Assembly: GCF_003335675.1 (NCBI RefSeq)
Contig: NZ_QPHL01000017.1
Coordinates: forward strand, 558,001-622,000
Source of the DNA: Winogradskyella sp. KYW1333
GTDB taxonomy: Bacteria; Bacteroidota; Bacteroidia; Flavobacteriales; Flavobacteriaceae
Length of the DNA stretch: 64,000 nucleotides
Reading direction: 5' to 3'
The translations under genes were made by a program, and so were the position numbers. Shown one piece after another: positions 35,701 through 47,200 of this stretch; the first letter of the stretch is position 1, and each line of letters begins with the position of its first letter. The notes under the pieces are model-generated. The model searched no databases and had not been told where the DNA came from. It saw nothing but the letters and a program-made list of their open reading frames with translations.

Positions 35701-38688
35701 ATGACACAAAATCTATTAAGGAAAATTTTATGTAGTTTTTTCTTTGTTTTAGGGGGCTTATTATACTCCCAAACAGTAACGGGTACAGTCTCAGATGCCT
35801 CAGGTACATTACCTGGAGTTAATGTTATTGTTAAAGGCACCTCCAATGGTGTTCAATCGGATCTTGATGGTACGTATTCCTTAGACAATGTTGCAACAGA
35901 CGCTGTTCTTGTTTTCAGTTACCTGGGTTATAAAACTCAAGAGGTGGCTGTTGACGGACGCTCAACAATTGACGTAACTCTTGAAGAAGATATAGCTCAA
36001 TTAGACGCAGTGGTTGTTGTTGGATATGGAAATCAAGTGAGAAAGGAAATTACCACAGCTGTAACAAGCGTTGGTGAAGAAGAATTTAATCAAGGTGTTA
36101 TTAATAATGCATCACAACTTTTGCAAGGTAAGGTCGCAGGACTTTCCATTTACAACAAAGGCGGTAATCCAAATGATAATGGTGTAATTAGACTGAGAGG
36201 TTTATCTACAGTTGGTGGTAATACAGAACCGCTTGTTGTTATTGATGGTGTATTAGGGCAATCATTGAATAATGTTGATCCTAGTGATATTAAAAATATT
36301 ACTGTTTTAAAAGATGGTTCTGCAGCAGCTATATATGGTTCTAGAGCTTCAAGTGGTGTAATACTTGTAACGACTAAATCAGGCAGAAGTAATCAACCGT
36401 TCAGTGTTGAGTATAATGGACAATATGGTGTTTCAAATGCTGTAAACCAGGTGGAAATTATGAACAGAAGTCAATTCTTGGCAACAGGAGGAACAGATTT
36501 AGGTGCTGATACTGACTGGATTGATGAAGTAACACGTTCTGCATTCTCTCAAGTCCATAATATTGCCGCTACTGGCGGATCAGAAAACTCTAACTACAGG
36601 GTTGCAGTTAATTACAGAGATACTGAAGGTATTTTACTTAATTCTGGTTTCGAGCAATTGAATATTAGAGGAAACTTTACAGGTACTTTATTTGATGATA
36701 AACTTAGAATTAACTTTAATTCTGCATTTACACAAAGAGAAAGTGATTTTGGATTTAACGAAGCGTTACGTTATGCAATTGTGTATAATCCAACTGCTCC
36801 GGTATTAGGATCTGATGCTCCATTCCCTTTTAACTCTGAACAGTTTGGAGGGTACTTTGAAACACTTGGTTTATTCGATAGTTTTAATCCGGTTTCTATT
36901 GCTGAGCAAAACAGAAATGAAGGAACACAAACTACAATCAATTATAATGCTGACTTTAGGTATTCATTCAGCGATGATTTAACTGCTACTTTAAATTTGG
37001 GTAATCAAATTACTAAAACCAATAATAATCAATATTACCCAACAACCTCTTTCTTTAGAGGAGGTGCAGTAAGTCCATTTAGAAAGGGGCGAGCTGATTT
37101 CTATACGAGTGAAGCTCAAACAAGAACGCTCGAATTATTTGGAACCTACAATAAATCATTTGGTGATTTCTTTAGAATGAAATTAGATGGAGGTTATTCT
37201 TGGCAAGAGAGTGATTTCAATGAATATTATTTACAAGTAGGAGATTTCCCTCCGGGTGTAGATTTTGACTTTAGCAATGCAATTGAGGTTTCTCAGGATT
37301 TAAATGAAGCTGGTAGAGTAATTGCTAATAGTGGAAGAAATGATGACGACAGAATCATTGCATTTTTCTTAAGAGGTAATTTCACTTTTGATGATGCTAT
37401 TTATTTGAGTGCTTCCTTAAGAAGAGAAGGATCAAGCCGTTTTGGTGCAGATAATCAGTGGGGTACTTTCCCATCAGTTGCAGTAGGTGCTGATTTAAAT
37501 AATTACCTTAAATGGGACAACATTTCTTTATTGAAGGCACGTTTAGGATACGGTGTAACAGGAGCAATTCCTCCAGGTGTTGGATTGTCACAAACTACAT
37601 ACAATGTAATTAATGGTGCTGGTGGATTTGGATCTTCTTCTACTGGAATTGGAACAAGATTAGCTAATCCAGATTTAAAATGGGAAGAAAAGAGAGAGCT
37701 TAACTTCGGTATTGAATTAGTAATGGATAGGTTATCGGCAACACTAGATATTTATGATAGAGACATTGTTGACTTTATATCTAATGTTGCAATTGATGCT
37801 GCTGCAAACAGTGGTTTTACATCACAATTTCAAAATGCAGGTGAATTGAATACCAAAGGTGTTGAGCTGGCTGTAAACTACGACATTTTAAGAAATGATA
37901 AAGTCAATTATAACATGGGCTTAGTACTTTCAACTTATGAAACTGTATTAGAAAAGAATGCAGGTGGTGATAGAACAATTGCTAACCTTGGAGCTCCAGG
38001 TCAAAACGATACTAACGTAATTTTGGTAAGAGAAGGTGAAGAAGTCGGTCAAATATGGGGGCCTGTATTCACGGGTGATGTGGATGCTAATGGTTCTCCT
38101 ATACTTGCTGATATAAATGGAGACGGTGTATTACTAACAGATCAAGGTTCAGCATTAGCTGAGGACGGTGATTTTAAAAAGCTTGGACAGGGATTCCCAG
38201 AATTTGAACTTGGATGGTCACATAGAGTTCAATTCGGAAATTGGGATGTGAATGCATTTTTTAGAGGTGCATTTGGTCACAGTTTAGTTAATACCTTTAG
38301 AGCATTTTATGAGCCTAGAATTGGTTCTCAATCATCTTATAATTATGTGAATACAGAGTTAGCAAGAGACGATATTAGAACTGCACAATTCAGTTCTTAT
38401 TATGTTGAGAAAGCTGATTTCTTTAGATTAGACAATTTAACTGTTGGATACAATTTTGATATTAAAGATTCTTTTATCAAAAGCGCACGTGTATCTTTAA
38501 CAGCTCAGAATTTATTTACCATAACCGATTATACTGGTGCTGATCCAGAACCATCTTTCCAAGATAGAGGTTCAGTAGCAAATGGAGATGGATTAGGTGG
38601 AGCAAACGTATTAGCTCCTGGTGTAGACAGACGTTATAATTATTTTAATTCTAGTACCTTTACACTAGGACTTAATGTTAAATTTTAA
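35701..38688 (+). CDS. susC: SusC/RagA-type TonB-dependent outer-membrane receptor
   Basis: 995 aa. Imports oligosaccharides across the outer membrane with its SusD lid. A signal peptide ends at LLYSQ, then a carboxypeptidase-regulatory-like domain (VTGTVSDASGTLPGVNVIVKG, about 26-100), the plug domain with the SusC-type VLKDGSAAAIYGSRASSGVI, and a 22-strand barrel ending in TLGLNVKF. susD follows after 12 nt. The gene is divergent from lacI and close to the GH32 operon, so short beta-fructans are the most likely ligand. Confidence 0.96.
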   Translation: MTQNLLRKILCSFFFVLGGLLYSQTVTGTVSDASGTLPGVNVIVKGTSNGVQSDLDGTYSLDNVATDAVLVFSYLGYKTQEVAVDGRSTIDVTLEEDIAQLDAVVVVGYGNQVRKEITTAVTSVGEEEFNQGVINNASQLLQGKVAGLSIYNKGGNPNDNGVIRLRGLSTVGGNTEPLVVIDGVLGQSLNNVDPSDIKNITVLKDGSAAAIYGSRASSGVILVTTKSGRSNQPFSVEYNGQYGVSNAVNQVEIMNRSQFLATGGTDLGADTDWIDEVTRSAFSQVHNIAATGGSENSNYRVAVNYRDTEGILLNSGFEQLNIRGNFTGTLFDDKLRINFNSAFTQRESDFGFNEALRYAIVYNPTAPVLGSDAPFPFNSEQFGGYFETLGLFDSFNPVSIAEQNRNEGTQTTINYNADFRYSFSDDLTATLNLGNQITKTNNNQYYPTTSFFRGGAVSPFRKGRADFYTSEAQTRTLELFGTYNKSFGDFFRMKLDGGYSWQESDFNEYYLQVGDFPPGVDFDFSNAIEVSQDLNEAGRVIANSGRNDDDRIIAFFLRGNFTFDDAIYLSASLRREGSSRFGADNQWGTFPSVAVGADLNNYLKWDNISLLKARLGYGVTGAIPPGVGLSQTTYNVINGAGGFGSSSTGIGTRLANPDLKWEEKRELNFGIELVMDRLSATLDIYDRDIVDFISNVAIDAAANSGFTSQFQNAGELNTKGVELAVNYDILRNDKVNYNMGLVLSTYETVLEKNAGGDRTIANLGAPGQNDTNVILVREGEEVGQIWGPVFTGDVDANGSPILADINGDGVLLTDQGSALAEDGDFKKLGQGFPEFELGWSHRVQFGNWDVNAFFRGAFGHSLVNTFRAFYEPRIGSQSSYNYVNTELARDDIRTAQFSSYYVEKADFFRLDNLTVGYNFDIKDSFIKSARVSLTAQNLFTITDYTGADPEPSFQDRGSVANGDGLGGANVLAPGVDRRYNYFNSSTFTLGLNVKF

Positions 38689-38700
38689 TAAAAATTGAAA

Positions 38701-40311
38701 ATGAAAAAAATGAAAAAAACCTTATTATTTCTAAGTGTAATATCTATGATGTTTTACACTTGTACAGATCTAGAAGAAACATTAGAGGATGAGTTAACAA
38801 CTGAATTTTCTGATGATGGTGTGCCAGATGTTTCTGGTGAAACTGCTGGCGGGGTGTTTCCTTCAAGTGCACTTGCAGCAGCTTATGGGCGATTAAGAAA
38901 TGGCTCTGCTGGTCATGGTAGTTATTATTCTGTTCAAACTGTTTCATCTGATGAAATGTGTATTGGTCAGAAAGGTGGTGACTGGTTTGATGGTGGTATA
39001 TGGTTAGATATGCACAGACATACAGTCAATTCATCTAATGGACCTTTAAATGGAACCTGGGTTGATGCTTATGGTGGGATTGCAGAAGCTAACATTGCTT
39101 TAGAGTCTGCTTTATCTCCTGGTGAGGCAGCTCAAGCTAAAACAATAAGAGCATTCTTTTATTGGAGATTATTAGATTTATATGGAAGAGTTAAAATTAT
39201 AACTTCTTCTACTGGGGATGCACCTCAAGCTTCAAGAACAGAAGTTTTTAATTTCGTTGAAGGAGAATTGTTAGATGCTTTGGGTATTACTGAAGTAACT
39301 GCGGGCATGGATTTATCAGGTAGCGACTTAGGTACTGGATCTGAGCCATACATCGTAAATCAATTTGCGGCATTAGGTTTACTAGCAAAGCTATACCTAA
39401 ATGCAGAAGTTTATACTGGAACTGCAAAATACCAAGAGGCAGCTGATGCAGCTAGTTATATTATAGATAATGGTCCTTATCAGTTGTGTGATTCAGGATG
39501 TTTTGTTCCGAATTTAGCAAAACGACCAAATGTGGAGGATGATCCTGCTGAAGATGTTGGTTATGCAGCAGTTTTTGCACCAAATAATCAGTTCAACCCA
39601 GAAATGATTTGGTCTATCTATTATGATCAAGCAAATGCAGGTGGAATGAATTTTTCACAAATGAACTTACATTATAGTTCTCAGCAAACTTTTGCTCTAG
39701 ATGCGCAGCCTTGGAATGGTTATCAAGTTTTAGAAGAATTTTACAATAGCTATGACAATGGTGACTTAAGAAAGGATGCTAACTTTTTAGCAGGTCCTCA
39801 GACTGATTTTGATGGGTCAGCATTACTTGATTATGCTGCAGATGATCCAAGTATTGTAGTAGACTATACACCAGCAATCAACGAGTTAGAACCAAACGCA
39901 GAAAGACAAAGTGGTGTAAGAGCTAAAAAGTTTCATTTCCAATTATTTGGTAGACCAGATATGAACAATGATTATCCAATCGTACGTTTAGGTGATGTGT
40001 ACTTAATGAGGGGCGAAGCTATGGCTAGAGCAGCAGGAAATTGGAATATGGCATTAACTGATGTGAATACTATTAGAGCTAGAGCGGGACTTTCTGCATT
40101 AACAACTATTGATGCTGATGGATTCTTTGATGAAAGAGGTAAAGAGATGTTCCAAGAGTCTAGTAGAAGAACGGATAGAATAAGATTTGGAAAATGGGGT
40201 GAATCTTGGTGGCAAAAAACTAATAGTGATGCTTACAGAACAGTATTCCCTATTCCACAAGAACAAATTAATGCTAGTGGTGGTTCATTAACTCAAAACC
40301 CAGGTTATTAA
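38701..40311 (+). CDS. susD: SusD/RagB-type substrate-binding lipoprotein
   Basis: 536 aa surface lipoprotein that closes over SusC. The lipobox is MFYTC, followed by acidic residues (TDLEETLEDEL) as expected for surface-exported Bacteroidota lipoproteins. The tetratricopeptide-like fold is indicated by the C-terminal family segment YPIVRLGDVYLMRGEAMAR and the ending TQNPGY. I chose ATG 38701; the frame also has an upstream TTG at 38695, and both leave the signal peptide intact. A hairpin follows the gene. Confidence 0.95.
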   Translation: MKKMKKTLLFLSVISMMFYTCTDLEETLEDELTTEFSDDGVPDVSGETAGGVFPSSALAAAYGRLRNGSAGHGSYYSVQTVSSDEMCIGQKGGDWFDGGIWLDMHRHTVNSSNGPLNGTWVDAYGGIAEANIALESALSPGEAAQAKTIRAFFYWRLLDLYGRVKIITSSTGDAPQASRTEVFNFVEGELLDALGITEVTAGMDLSGSDLGTGSEPYIVNQFAALGLLAKLYLNAEVYTGTAKYQEAADAASYIIDNGPYQLCDSGCFVPNLAKRPNVEDDPAEDVGYAAVFAPNNQFNPEMIWSIYYDQANAGGMNFSQMNLHYSSQQTFALDAQPWNGYQVLEEFYNSYDNGDLRKDANFLAGPQTDFDGSALLDYAADDPSIVVDYTPAINELEPNAERQSGVRAKKFHFQLFGRPDMNNDYPIVRLGDVYLMRGEAMARAAGNWNMALTDVNTIRARAGLSALTTIDADGFFDERGKEMFQESSRRTDRIRFGKWGESWWQKTNSDAYRTVFPIPQEQINASGGSLTQNPGY

Positions 40312-40343
40312 TTTAATTTTTAAGTATTTTATTTGAGTAAAAA

Positions 40344-40370
40344 GGGGTACTTTTAAGTACCCTTTTTTTA
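40344..40370 (+). terminator. Hairpin after susD, terminator or attenuator
   Basis: GGGTAC and GTACCC arms, extended by A/T pairs, are followed by seven Ts, about 35 nt after the susD stop and 20 nt before the next gene. No new promoter is obvious in the short gap, so partial read-through into the ASPIC genes is likely. Confidence 0.75.
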
Positions 40371-40390
40371 TGCATTATTTTTACACTTAA

Positions 40391-43300
40391 ATGAAAAACT
40401 TGTTTATTCTCTTATTTGTTGCAGTTATTTCGTATTCATGCAACTCCGATAAAGAGGAATCCCCTAATTTATTTCAATTAAAGGACAGTGCCACAACAGG
40501 GATAACATTTAATAATGCACTAGAATATACAGAATCATTAAACCCATATACTTATAGAAATTTTTTTAATGGTGGCGGTGTTGCGTTAGGTGATATCAAT
40601 AACGATGGATTATTAGATATTTACTTCACAGGTAATCTAGTAGATAATCAATTATATTTAAATAAAGGCAACTGGCAATTTGAAGATATAACTTCTAAAG
40701 CAGGAGTTTCTAGTGAAGGTGTTTGGTCATCTGGTGTATCATTTATAGATATTAATAATGATGGTTTGCTTGATATTTATGTTTGTAAAGCTGGCCCACC
40801 AAGTGATAATTCAAATAGACACAATGAGTTATTTATTAATAATGGTGATTTAACCTTTACAGAAAAATCAAAAGATTATGGTCTTGATATAGTTGGTCTA
40901 AGTGTACAGGCAAATTTTTTTGATTATGATAAGGATGGTGATTTAGATGTTTATTTATTAAATAATTCGATAAAGGCCGTTGGTAATTTTGATTTTGTAA
41001 AAGATCAAAGAAATACACCAACCGAATCAGGTAACAAGTTATTGAGAAATGACAATAATAATTTTGTTGATGTTACTGAAGAATCTAATATATATTCTAG
41101 TGCTATTGGTTTCGGCTTGGGTATAACCATAAGCGATTATAATAATGATACTTGGCCAGATATATTTATTTCTAATGACTTTTTTGAACGTGACTATCTC
41201 TACATAAATAATCAAGATGGTACATTTAAAGAAGATTTGACTCAACAGTTTGGTTCTATTTCTATGGGTTCAATGGGAGCTGATGCGGCAGACTTAAATA
41301 ATGACTCATATACCGATATTATGGTAACAGAAATGTTACCAAGAACTATTGAACGACAACGCACAAAAACTTTGTTTGAATCTTGGAATAAGTATGATAT
41401 GGCTAAAAATAAAGGCTACCATCAACAATTTTCAAGAAATGCGCTTCATAGAAATATGGGAAACAATAGTTTTTTTGAGATTAGCAGGTTGTCAAATGTT
41501 GCAGCTTCAGAATGGAGTTGGGCCTCATTATTATTCGATGCTGATAATGATGGGTTAAAGGATATTTTTATCAGTAACGGTATCTATAAGGATCTTTTAG
41601 ATAGAGACTATTTAATCTATATGGCTAATGAAGATAAGATTAGGGATATGATTAAGACTGATGGTGAGATTATGAATAAATTGGTGGATTTGATGCCATC
41701 TCAAGCAGTTCCAAATGCATCATTTAAAAATGAAGGTGAGTTTCAGTTTGTAGAGATGACGTCGCAATGGGGGTTTGACACTCCTAGTTTCAGTAATGGT
41801 AGTGCATATGGTGATATAGATAATGATGGAGATCTAGATTTGGTTGTCAATAATGTAAATATGCCGGCCTTTACATATGAAAATACAATAGATACTTCTT
41901 CTAACAAAAGTATTACTATAGGATTAAAAGGAGCGGATAAAAATACATTTGCCATTGGTGCAAAAGTGGAAATCTATTATGGGGGTAATAAATACGGTAG
42001 TTTAGAAAATTTTCCTTCACGAGGATTCCAGAGTTCAATCTCATACCAATTACAATTTGGAACAAGTACTTATGATACAATTGATAGCCTTATTATTACT
42101 TGGCCAAATGGATTTAGAAGTAAAAAATTAAATCTTAAAACAAATGATTCTTATTTATATGACCAGAATGAAGAGACTTCATTTGTAAAAACTAGTGGCA
42201 TAGTTGATTATAAAAATTCAATTCGTTCAATTGAAAGTCTTTTCCAATTTAAACATAGGGAAAACAATGCAGTTGATTTTAATAAAGAACAATTATTACC
42301 AGAAATGTGTAATAATGAAGGGCCTAAAATCGCTAGTGCAGATATCAATAAGGATAATATCACAGACTTTTACATCGGTGGTGCAAAGGGGCAAGTTGGG
42401 ACATTATATTTGTCACGTGATAATGGTAGTTATGATCAAATCATAAAACCTTTTCAGCTTAATATAAATTCTGAAGATACTGACGCCGTATTTTTTGATA
42501 GTGATAATGATGGCGATCTAGACTTATATGTTACAAGTGGTGGAAAATCGTTTTCTAAATTTGATTATGCACTTAACGATAGGTTATATATAAATGATGG
42601 GAATGGTCATTTGAAAATAAACTTAGAATCCTTAAAATTTCCTGGATCAATTAGTACCTCTACAGTTTCAGTTTCTGATTATGATGGTGACGGTGATAAT
42701 GATTTGTTTATTGGCGAACGATTTAAGGTAAATATTTATGGAACTCCAACATCTGGATATATATTAGAAAATAAGGGTAATAATGATTTTGAAGTCCAAC
42801 AACTAGAAGGTCTCAAGGATATTGGTTTGATTACAGATTCGCATTGGGCAGATATCAACAGTGATGGTGTCAAAGATTTAATCATTTCAGGAGAGTGGAT
42901 GCCAATTTCAATTTTCATCAATAATAATGGCCAGTTGGTCAATGAGACTGAAGCCTATGGACTATCAGATACTTCAGGACTTTGGAAAACCATAGAGGTT
43001 AAGGATATAGATAATGACGGTAAAGTAGATATTATAGCAGGTAATAAAGGAGAAAATTCATTCTATAAACCAGGTATGAGAATGTATTTGTCAGATTTTG
43101 ATAATAATGGTACAATTGAGCAAATAATTTGTCAAAAACGAGATGATGATTACTACCCCATAGTAGATAGAGACGAGTTAGTTGCACAGTTAGCAGGTCT
43201 TAAGCAAAAGCTATTGTATTACAAAGATTATTCAGATGCAACTATTAAATCTATTTTTTCAAAAGATCAGTTAAAAAAGGCAATAATTTTAGATGTTAAA

Positions 43301-43657
43301 ATGCTAAATACAGCAATTTTTTTAAATAAAAATAAGACATTTGTAAGCCAAAAGTTACCTAATGAAATTCAATACTCTAATGTGTCAGCCATTGAGACAA
43401 TAGATGTTGATAAAGATGGAGTTTTAGATATATTATTTGGTGGAAATCAATTCTTAATTAAACCTCAGTTTGGTATAGATGATGCTTCAAAAGGTTGGTT
43501 GCTCTATGGAAACTCAAGCAACAATTTTAATAAGGTGATTTCTCTAAAAATTGATGGTCAGATTAGAGACTTTCATGTTGAAAATTTAAAGGATGAAATC
43601 ATGTTGATTGCATCGATAAATAATGATAGTTTACAATTTTATAAAGTAAAAAATTAA
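40391..43657 (+). CDS. FG-GAP/VCBS repeat lipoprotein with ASPIC/UnbV domain, paralogue 1
   Basis: 1088 aa. The signal peptide ends in lipobox SYSC, followed by NSDKEES, an acidic patch that suggests surface export. About a dozen calcium-loop repeats of the form D-x-N-x-D-G-x-x-D (for example GDINNDGLLDIY, FFDYDKDGDLDVY, YGDIDNDGDLDLV) imply beta-propellers. In the middle (about 515-590) lies an ASPIC/UnbV segment with IGAKVEIYYGG and ITWPNGFRSKK, then a second repeat block. No catalytic residues are recognisable. Such proteins often accompany SusCD pairs; a role in binding glycan or in supporting the transporter is inferred. Residues 200-300 closely resemble paralogue 2. Confidence 0.9.
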   Translation: MKNLFILLFVAVISYSCNSDKEESPNLFQLKDSATTGITFNNALEYTESLNPYTYRNFFNGGGVALGDINNDGLLDIYFTGNLVDNQLYLNKGNWQFEDITSKAGVSSEGVWSSGVSFIDINNDGLLDIYVCKAGPPSDNSNRHNELFINNGDLTFTEKSKDYGLDIVGLSVQANFFDYDKDGDLDVYLLNNSIKAVGNFDFVKDQRNTPTESGNKLLRNDNNNFVDVTEESNIYSSAIGFGLGITISDYNNDTWPDIFISNDFFERDYLYINNQDGTFKEDLTQQFGSISMGSMGADAADLNNDSYTDIMVTEMLPRTIERQRTKTLFESWNKYDMAKNKGYHQQFSRNALHRNMGNNSFFEISRLSNVAASEWSWASLLFDADNDGLKDIFISNGIYKDLLDRDYLIYMANEDKIRDMIKTDGEIMNKLVDLMPSQAVPNASFKNEGEFQFVEMTSQWGFDTPSFSNGSAYGDIDNDGDLDLVVNNVNMPAFTYENTIDTSSNKSITIGLKGADKNTFAIGAKVEIYYGGNKYGSLENFPSRGFQSSISYQLQFGTSTYDTIDSLIITWPNGFRSKKLNLKTNDSYLYDQNEETSFVKTSGIVDYKNSIRSIESLFQFKHRENNAVDFNKEQLLPEMCNNEGPKIASADINKDNITDFYIGGAKGQVGTLYLSRDNGSYDQIIKPFQLNINSEDTDAVFFDSDNDGDLDLYVTSGGKSFSKFDYALNDRLYINDGNGHLKINLESLKFPGSISTSTVSVSDYDGDGDNDLFIGERFKVNIYGTPTSGYILENKGNNDFEVQQLEGLKDIGLITDSHWADINSDGVKDLIISGEWMPISIFINNNGQLVNETEAYGLSDTSGLWKTIEVKDIDNDGKVDIIAGNKGENSFYKPGMRMYLSDFDNNGTIEQIICQKRDDDYYPIVDRDELVAQLAGLKQKLLYYKDYSDATIKSIFSKDQLKKAIILDVKMLNTAIFLNKNKTFVSQKLPNEIQYSNVSAIETIDVDKDGVLDILFGGNQFLIKPQFGIDDASKGWLLYGNSSNNFNKVISLKIDGQIRDFHVENLKDEIMLIASINNDSLQFYKVKN

Positions 43658-43668
43658 AATTTTAATAA

Positions 43669-44238
43669 ATGAGGTTAAGAGTTTGTAAGTCAGCATTACT
43701 TTTTTCAATTATTTTTTTAGTAGCATGTCAATCAGAATATGCTTCACTCGTTGAAGATGAACTGGCAAGCGGTGTTCGAAATGATTCAATATTCTACAGT
43801 TTTGAGTTTGGTCAGACTAAGACAGAGTTTTATAATGTTTGTTGGGAATATAATAGAAAGAAAATATTCACTCATGGTCCAAGCAATAATTATGTGCAGG
43901 CTATATTGCACCCAAAGGATACTGCTGATGTAAAAGGGAAAATAAGAATGTTATTTTATGCGAAATTCAATAAAGAAGAGGAGATTATTGCCATGGATGT
44001 TAAGTTCTCACATGTTGCTTGGGCACCTTGGAATAAAGATTTACAAGCTGATCAATTGTTACCCAAAGTAAAAGATACCTTGTTAAAGTGGTATCCTGGA
44101 AATGATTTTATTAAGGTTAAAGATATTTTAGTTAAGGTAGATGGCAACAGACAAATTAGACTAAAACAAGAATCTGATCAAGATGTCTCAGTAGTTATTG
44201 AAGATATGGAGTATAGATATAATAAATTAAGAAAGTAA
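43669..44238 (+). CDS. Small lipoprotein of unknown function
   Basis: 189 aa. The signal peptide ends in the lipobox LVAC, followed by the acidic stretch SEYASLVEDELASG. The mature part looks like a mixed alpha/beta globular domain with many aromatic residues (FYNVCWEYNRKKIF, VAWAPWNKDL) and one further cysteine. I do not recognise a family. It sits 11 nt after paralogue 1 and 2 nt before paralogue 2 of the FG-GAP proteins, so it is co-expressed and may act with them at the cell surface. Confidence 0.8.
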   Translation: MRLRVCKSALLFSIIFLVACQSEYASLVEDELASGVRNDSIFYSFEFGQTKTEFYNVCWEYNRKKIFTHGPSNNYVQAILHPKDTADVKGKIRMLFYAKFNKEEEIIAMDVKFSHVAWAPWNKDLQADQLLPKVKDTLLKWYPGNDFIKVKDILVKVDGNRQIRLKQESDQDVSVVIEDMEYRYNKLRK

Positions 44239-44240
44239 TA

Positions 44241-47200
44241 ATGAACAAGTATACTCATTTCATTTTTGTTTTACTGTTGGCTTTTTCTTGTAAGGATATG
44301 AATGAAGAAATTATAGCTAATGTGGATTCACCACAATTTAAATTACTAAGTACCGAAACCACAGGAATTAATTTCATTAACGATTTGGTATCTACAGATG
44401 ATTTTAATGTCTATAAATACCGAAATTTTTATAATGGTGGAGGTGTTGCCCTAGGTGATATAAATAACGATGGGTTGCAAGACATTTATTTAACATCTAA
44501 TCTAAAGGAAAATAAACTTTATTTAAATAAAGGGGGATTTAAATTTGAAGACATCTCTGAAAAAGCAAATGTTGCAGGGACAAAAGCATGGTCTACTGGT
44601 GTTTCAATGGTAGATATTAATGCCGACGGATATTTGGATATATATGTTTGTAATTCAGGTGATGTTAAGGGAGATAATAAACAAAACGAGTTTTTTATAA
44701 ATAATGGTGATCTTACATTTACAGAAAGAGCAAGTGACCTAGGATTAGATGATAAGGGATTTTCAACACATGCTTCATTTTTTGATTATGACAATGATGG
44801 CGATTTGGATGTCTATCTATTAAATAATTCATATCAGGCAATTGGTAGTTTTAATCTTACTAAAAACGAACGCCCAAAACGAGATGTACTAGGTGGTGAC
44901 AAATTATTTGAAAACAAAGATGGTCTTTTTATAGATGTAAGTGAAAAAGCTGGTATATATGGCAGTGTTATTGGATTTGGTTTAGGAGTTACAGTAGGTG
45001 ATATGAATAATGATGGTTGGCAGGATATTTATGTGTCTAATGACTTTTTCGAAAGGGATTATTTATATATCAATAACCAAGACGGAACCTTTAAAGAATG
45101 TCTAACGTCATCCATTAATTCAATAAGTGGTGCTTCCATGGGAGCAGATGCCGCAGATATTAATAATGATGGTTACAATGATATTTTTATTACAGAAATG
45201 TTACCAAGTGAATATGATCGGTTAAAAACCGTAACTACTTTTGAAGATTGGAATAAATACCAATACAACGTAAAAAATGATTACTACCATCAGTTTACGC
45301 GTAATATGTTACAATTAAACAATAGTGATTTAACGTTTACAGAAGTTGGTAGATTCAGTGGAGTAGAGGCATCAGATTGGAGCTGGGGAGCGTTATTTTT
45401 TGACATGGATAATGATGGTTTAAAGGACTTATTTATAGCAAATGGAATTTATCAAGACTTAACTAATCAGGACTATTTAAAATATATTTCTAATCAAGAA
45501 GTAATAGAGTCAATCATAAAAGATAATCAGGTTAATTATAAAAAGTTAATTGATATTATCCCTTCAAACAAGGTTAAGAATCATTCTTATATCAACACTG
45601 GTGACTTAAAATTCAAGAGAACTGAAAATGGACTTGATACTGAAGGATTTTCAAATGGTTCTGCCTATGGTGATTTGGATAATGATGGAGATTTAGATGT
45701 AGTGGTTAATAATGTAAATATGCCACTCTTTGTCTATGATAATCAATTAAATGATTCAGATAGCCATTATTTAAAAGTGATCTTAAAAGGTGAAGGGCTA
45801 AATAGGGATGCTATTGGTGCTAAGTTGAAATTGAAAAGCACTACAAATACATATTATTTAGAGCAACAACCGGTTAGAGGGTTTCAGTCTTCCATGGATA
45901 AACGACCTAATTTTGGATTTAAGGAGACGGAGAATTTAACTCTTGCTGTTTCCTGGCCATCGGGCAAAATTACTGAGTTACCTATTACCGAAGTGGATAC
46001 TACTATAATATTAGATGAAAAAGATGCTCTGGAAAACCGAGAAAATTCTGAAGAAGAGCCTGAAGGATTATTCATTAAGGATTTAGAAACCATAAATTAT
46101 AAGCATAAAGAAAATAATTACGTAGACTTCAACATAGAGCGCTTGATGCCATTTATGAGGAGTACAGAAGGACCAAAAATGACATTTGGAGATGTTAATG
46201 GAGATGGCAATGAAGATCTGTTTATTGGTGGATCGAAAGGCAATTCTGGTAAATTATTTATTAATAAGAATAATCGCTTTTTAGAAGGCAATAATTCTGT
46301 TTTTAATACTAATAAAGCCTCTGAGGATGGAGAAAGTATATTCTTTGATGCTGATGCTGATGGTGACCTAGACCTTTATGTATGTAGTGGTAGTATAGAA
46401 TTTTCAAAATTCAGCTCAAATTATTTAGACAAACTTTATATAAATGATGGAAAAGGAAACTTTACTGTTTCAGAACAAATATTACCTACTCAGAATGGGT
46501 ATCACAGTAGCAGCACAGTTACAGTTGCAGATATAGATGGTGATAAGGATTTAGATTTATTTGTAGGAGAACGTTCAATCCCAAAAAATTACGGAGATCC
46601 GGCTTCAGGTTATTTATTGATAAATGATGGTACTGGTAACTTTGTAGAAAAATCTGCTGAATTAGCATCAGAATTCTTGACCTTAGGTATGATTACTGAT
46701 GCTCAATTTATGGATATTGATAATGACAATCTACAAGACTTGGTTGTTGTTGGTGAATTTATGGGAGTGAGGGTTTTCAAAAATACTAATGGCACATATA
46801 AAGAAATTGAAAACAATAAATTATCAAATTTAAAAGGCTGGTACAATACCGTTGAAAAGGCCGATTTGGATGGCGATGGCGATGAAGATTTAATAGTCGG
46901 TAACCATGGTCTTAATAGCAGGTTTAGAGCTTCTTCCAGTAATCCTATTAAATTATATGCAAATGATTTTGATGGTAACAGCTATGTAGACCCTATTCTT
47001 ACGTTTACTGCTGAGAATGGAAGGCAATATCCATATGCATTAAGACATAATTTAGTTGATCAATTAAAATATTTAAGTAAAAAATATCCAGATTACGAAT
47101 CTTTTAAGGATGCAGATATCTATGATATTTTTACCGAATCACAGTTGAACACTAGTACTATTATTGAAGTAAATAATTTAAAAACAATACTATTGATTAA

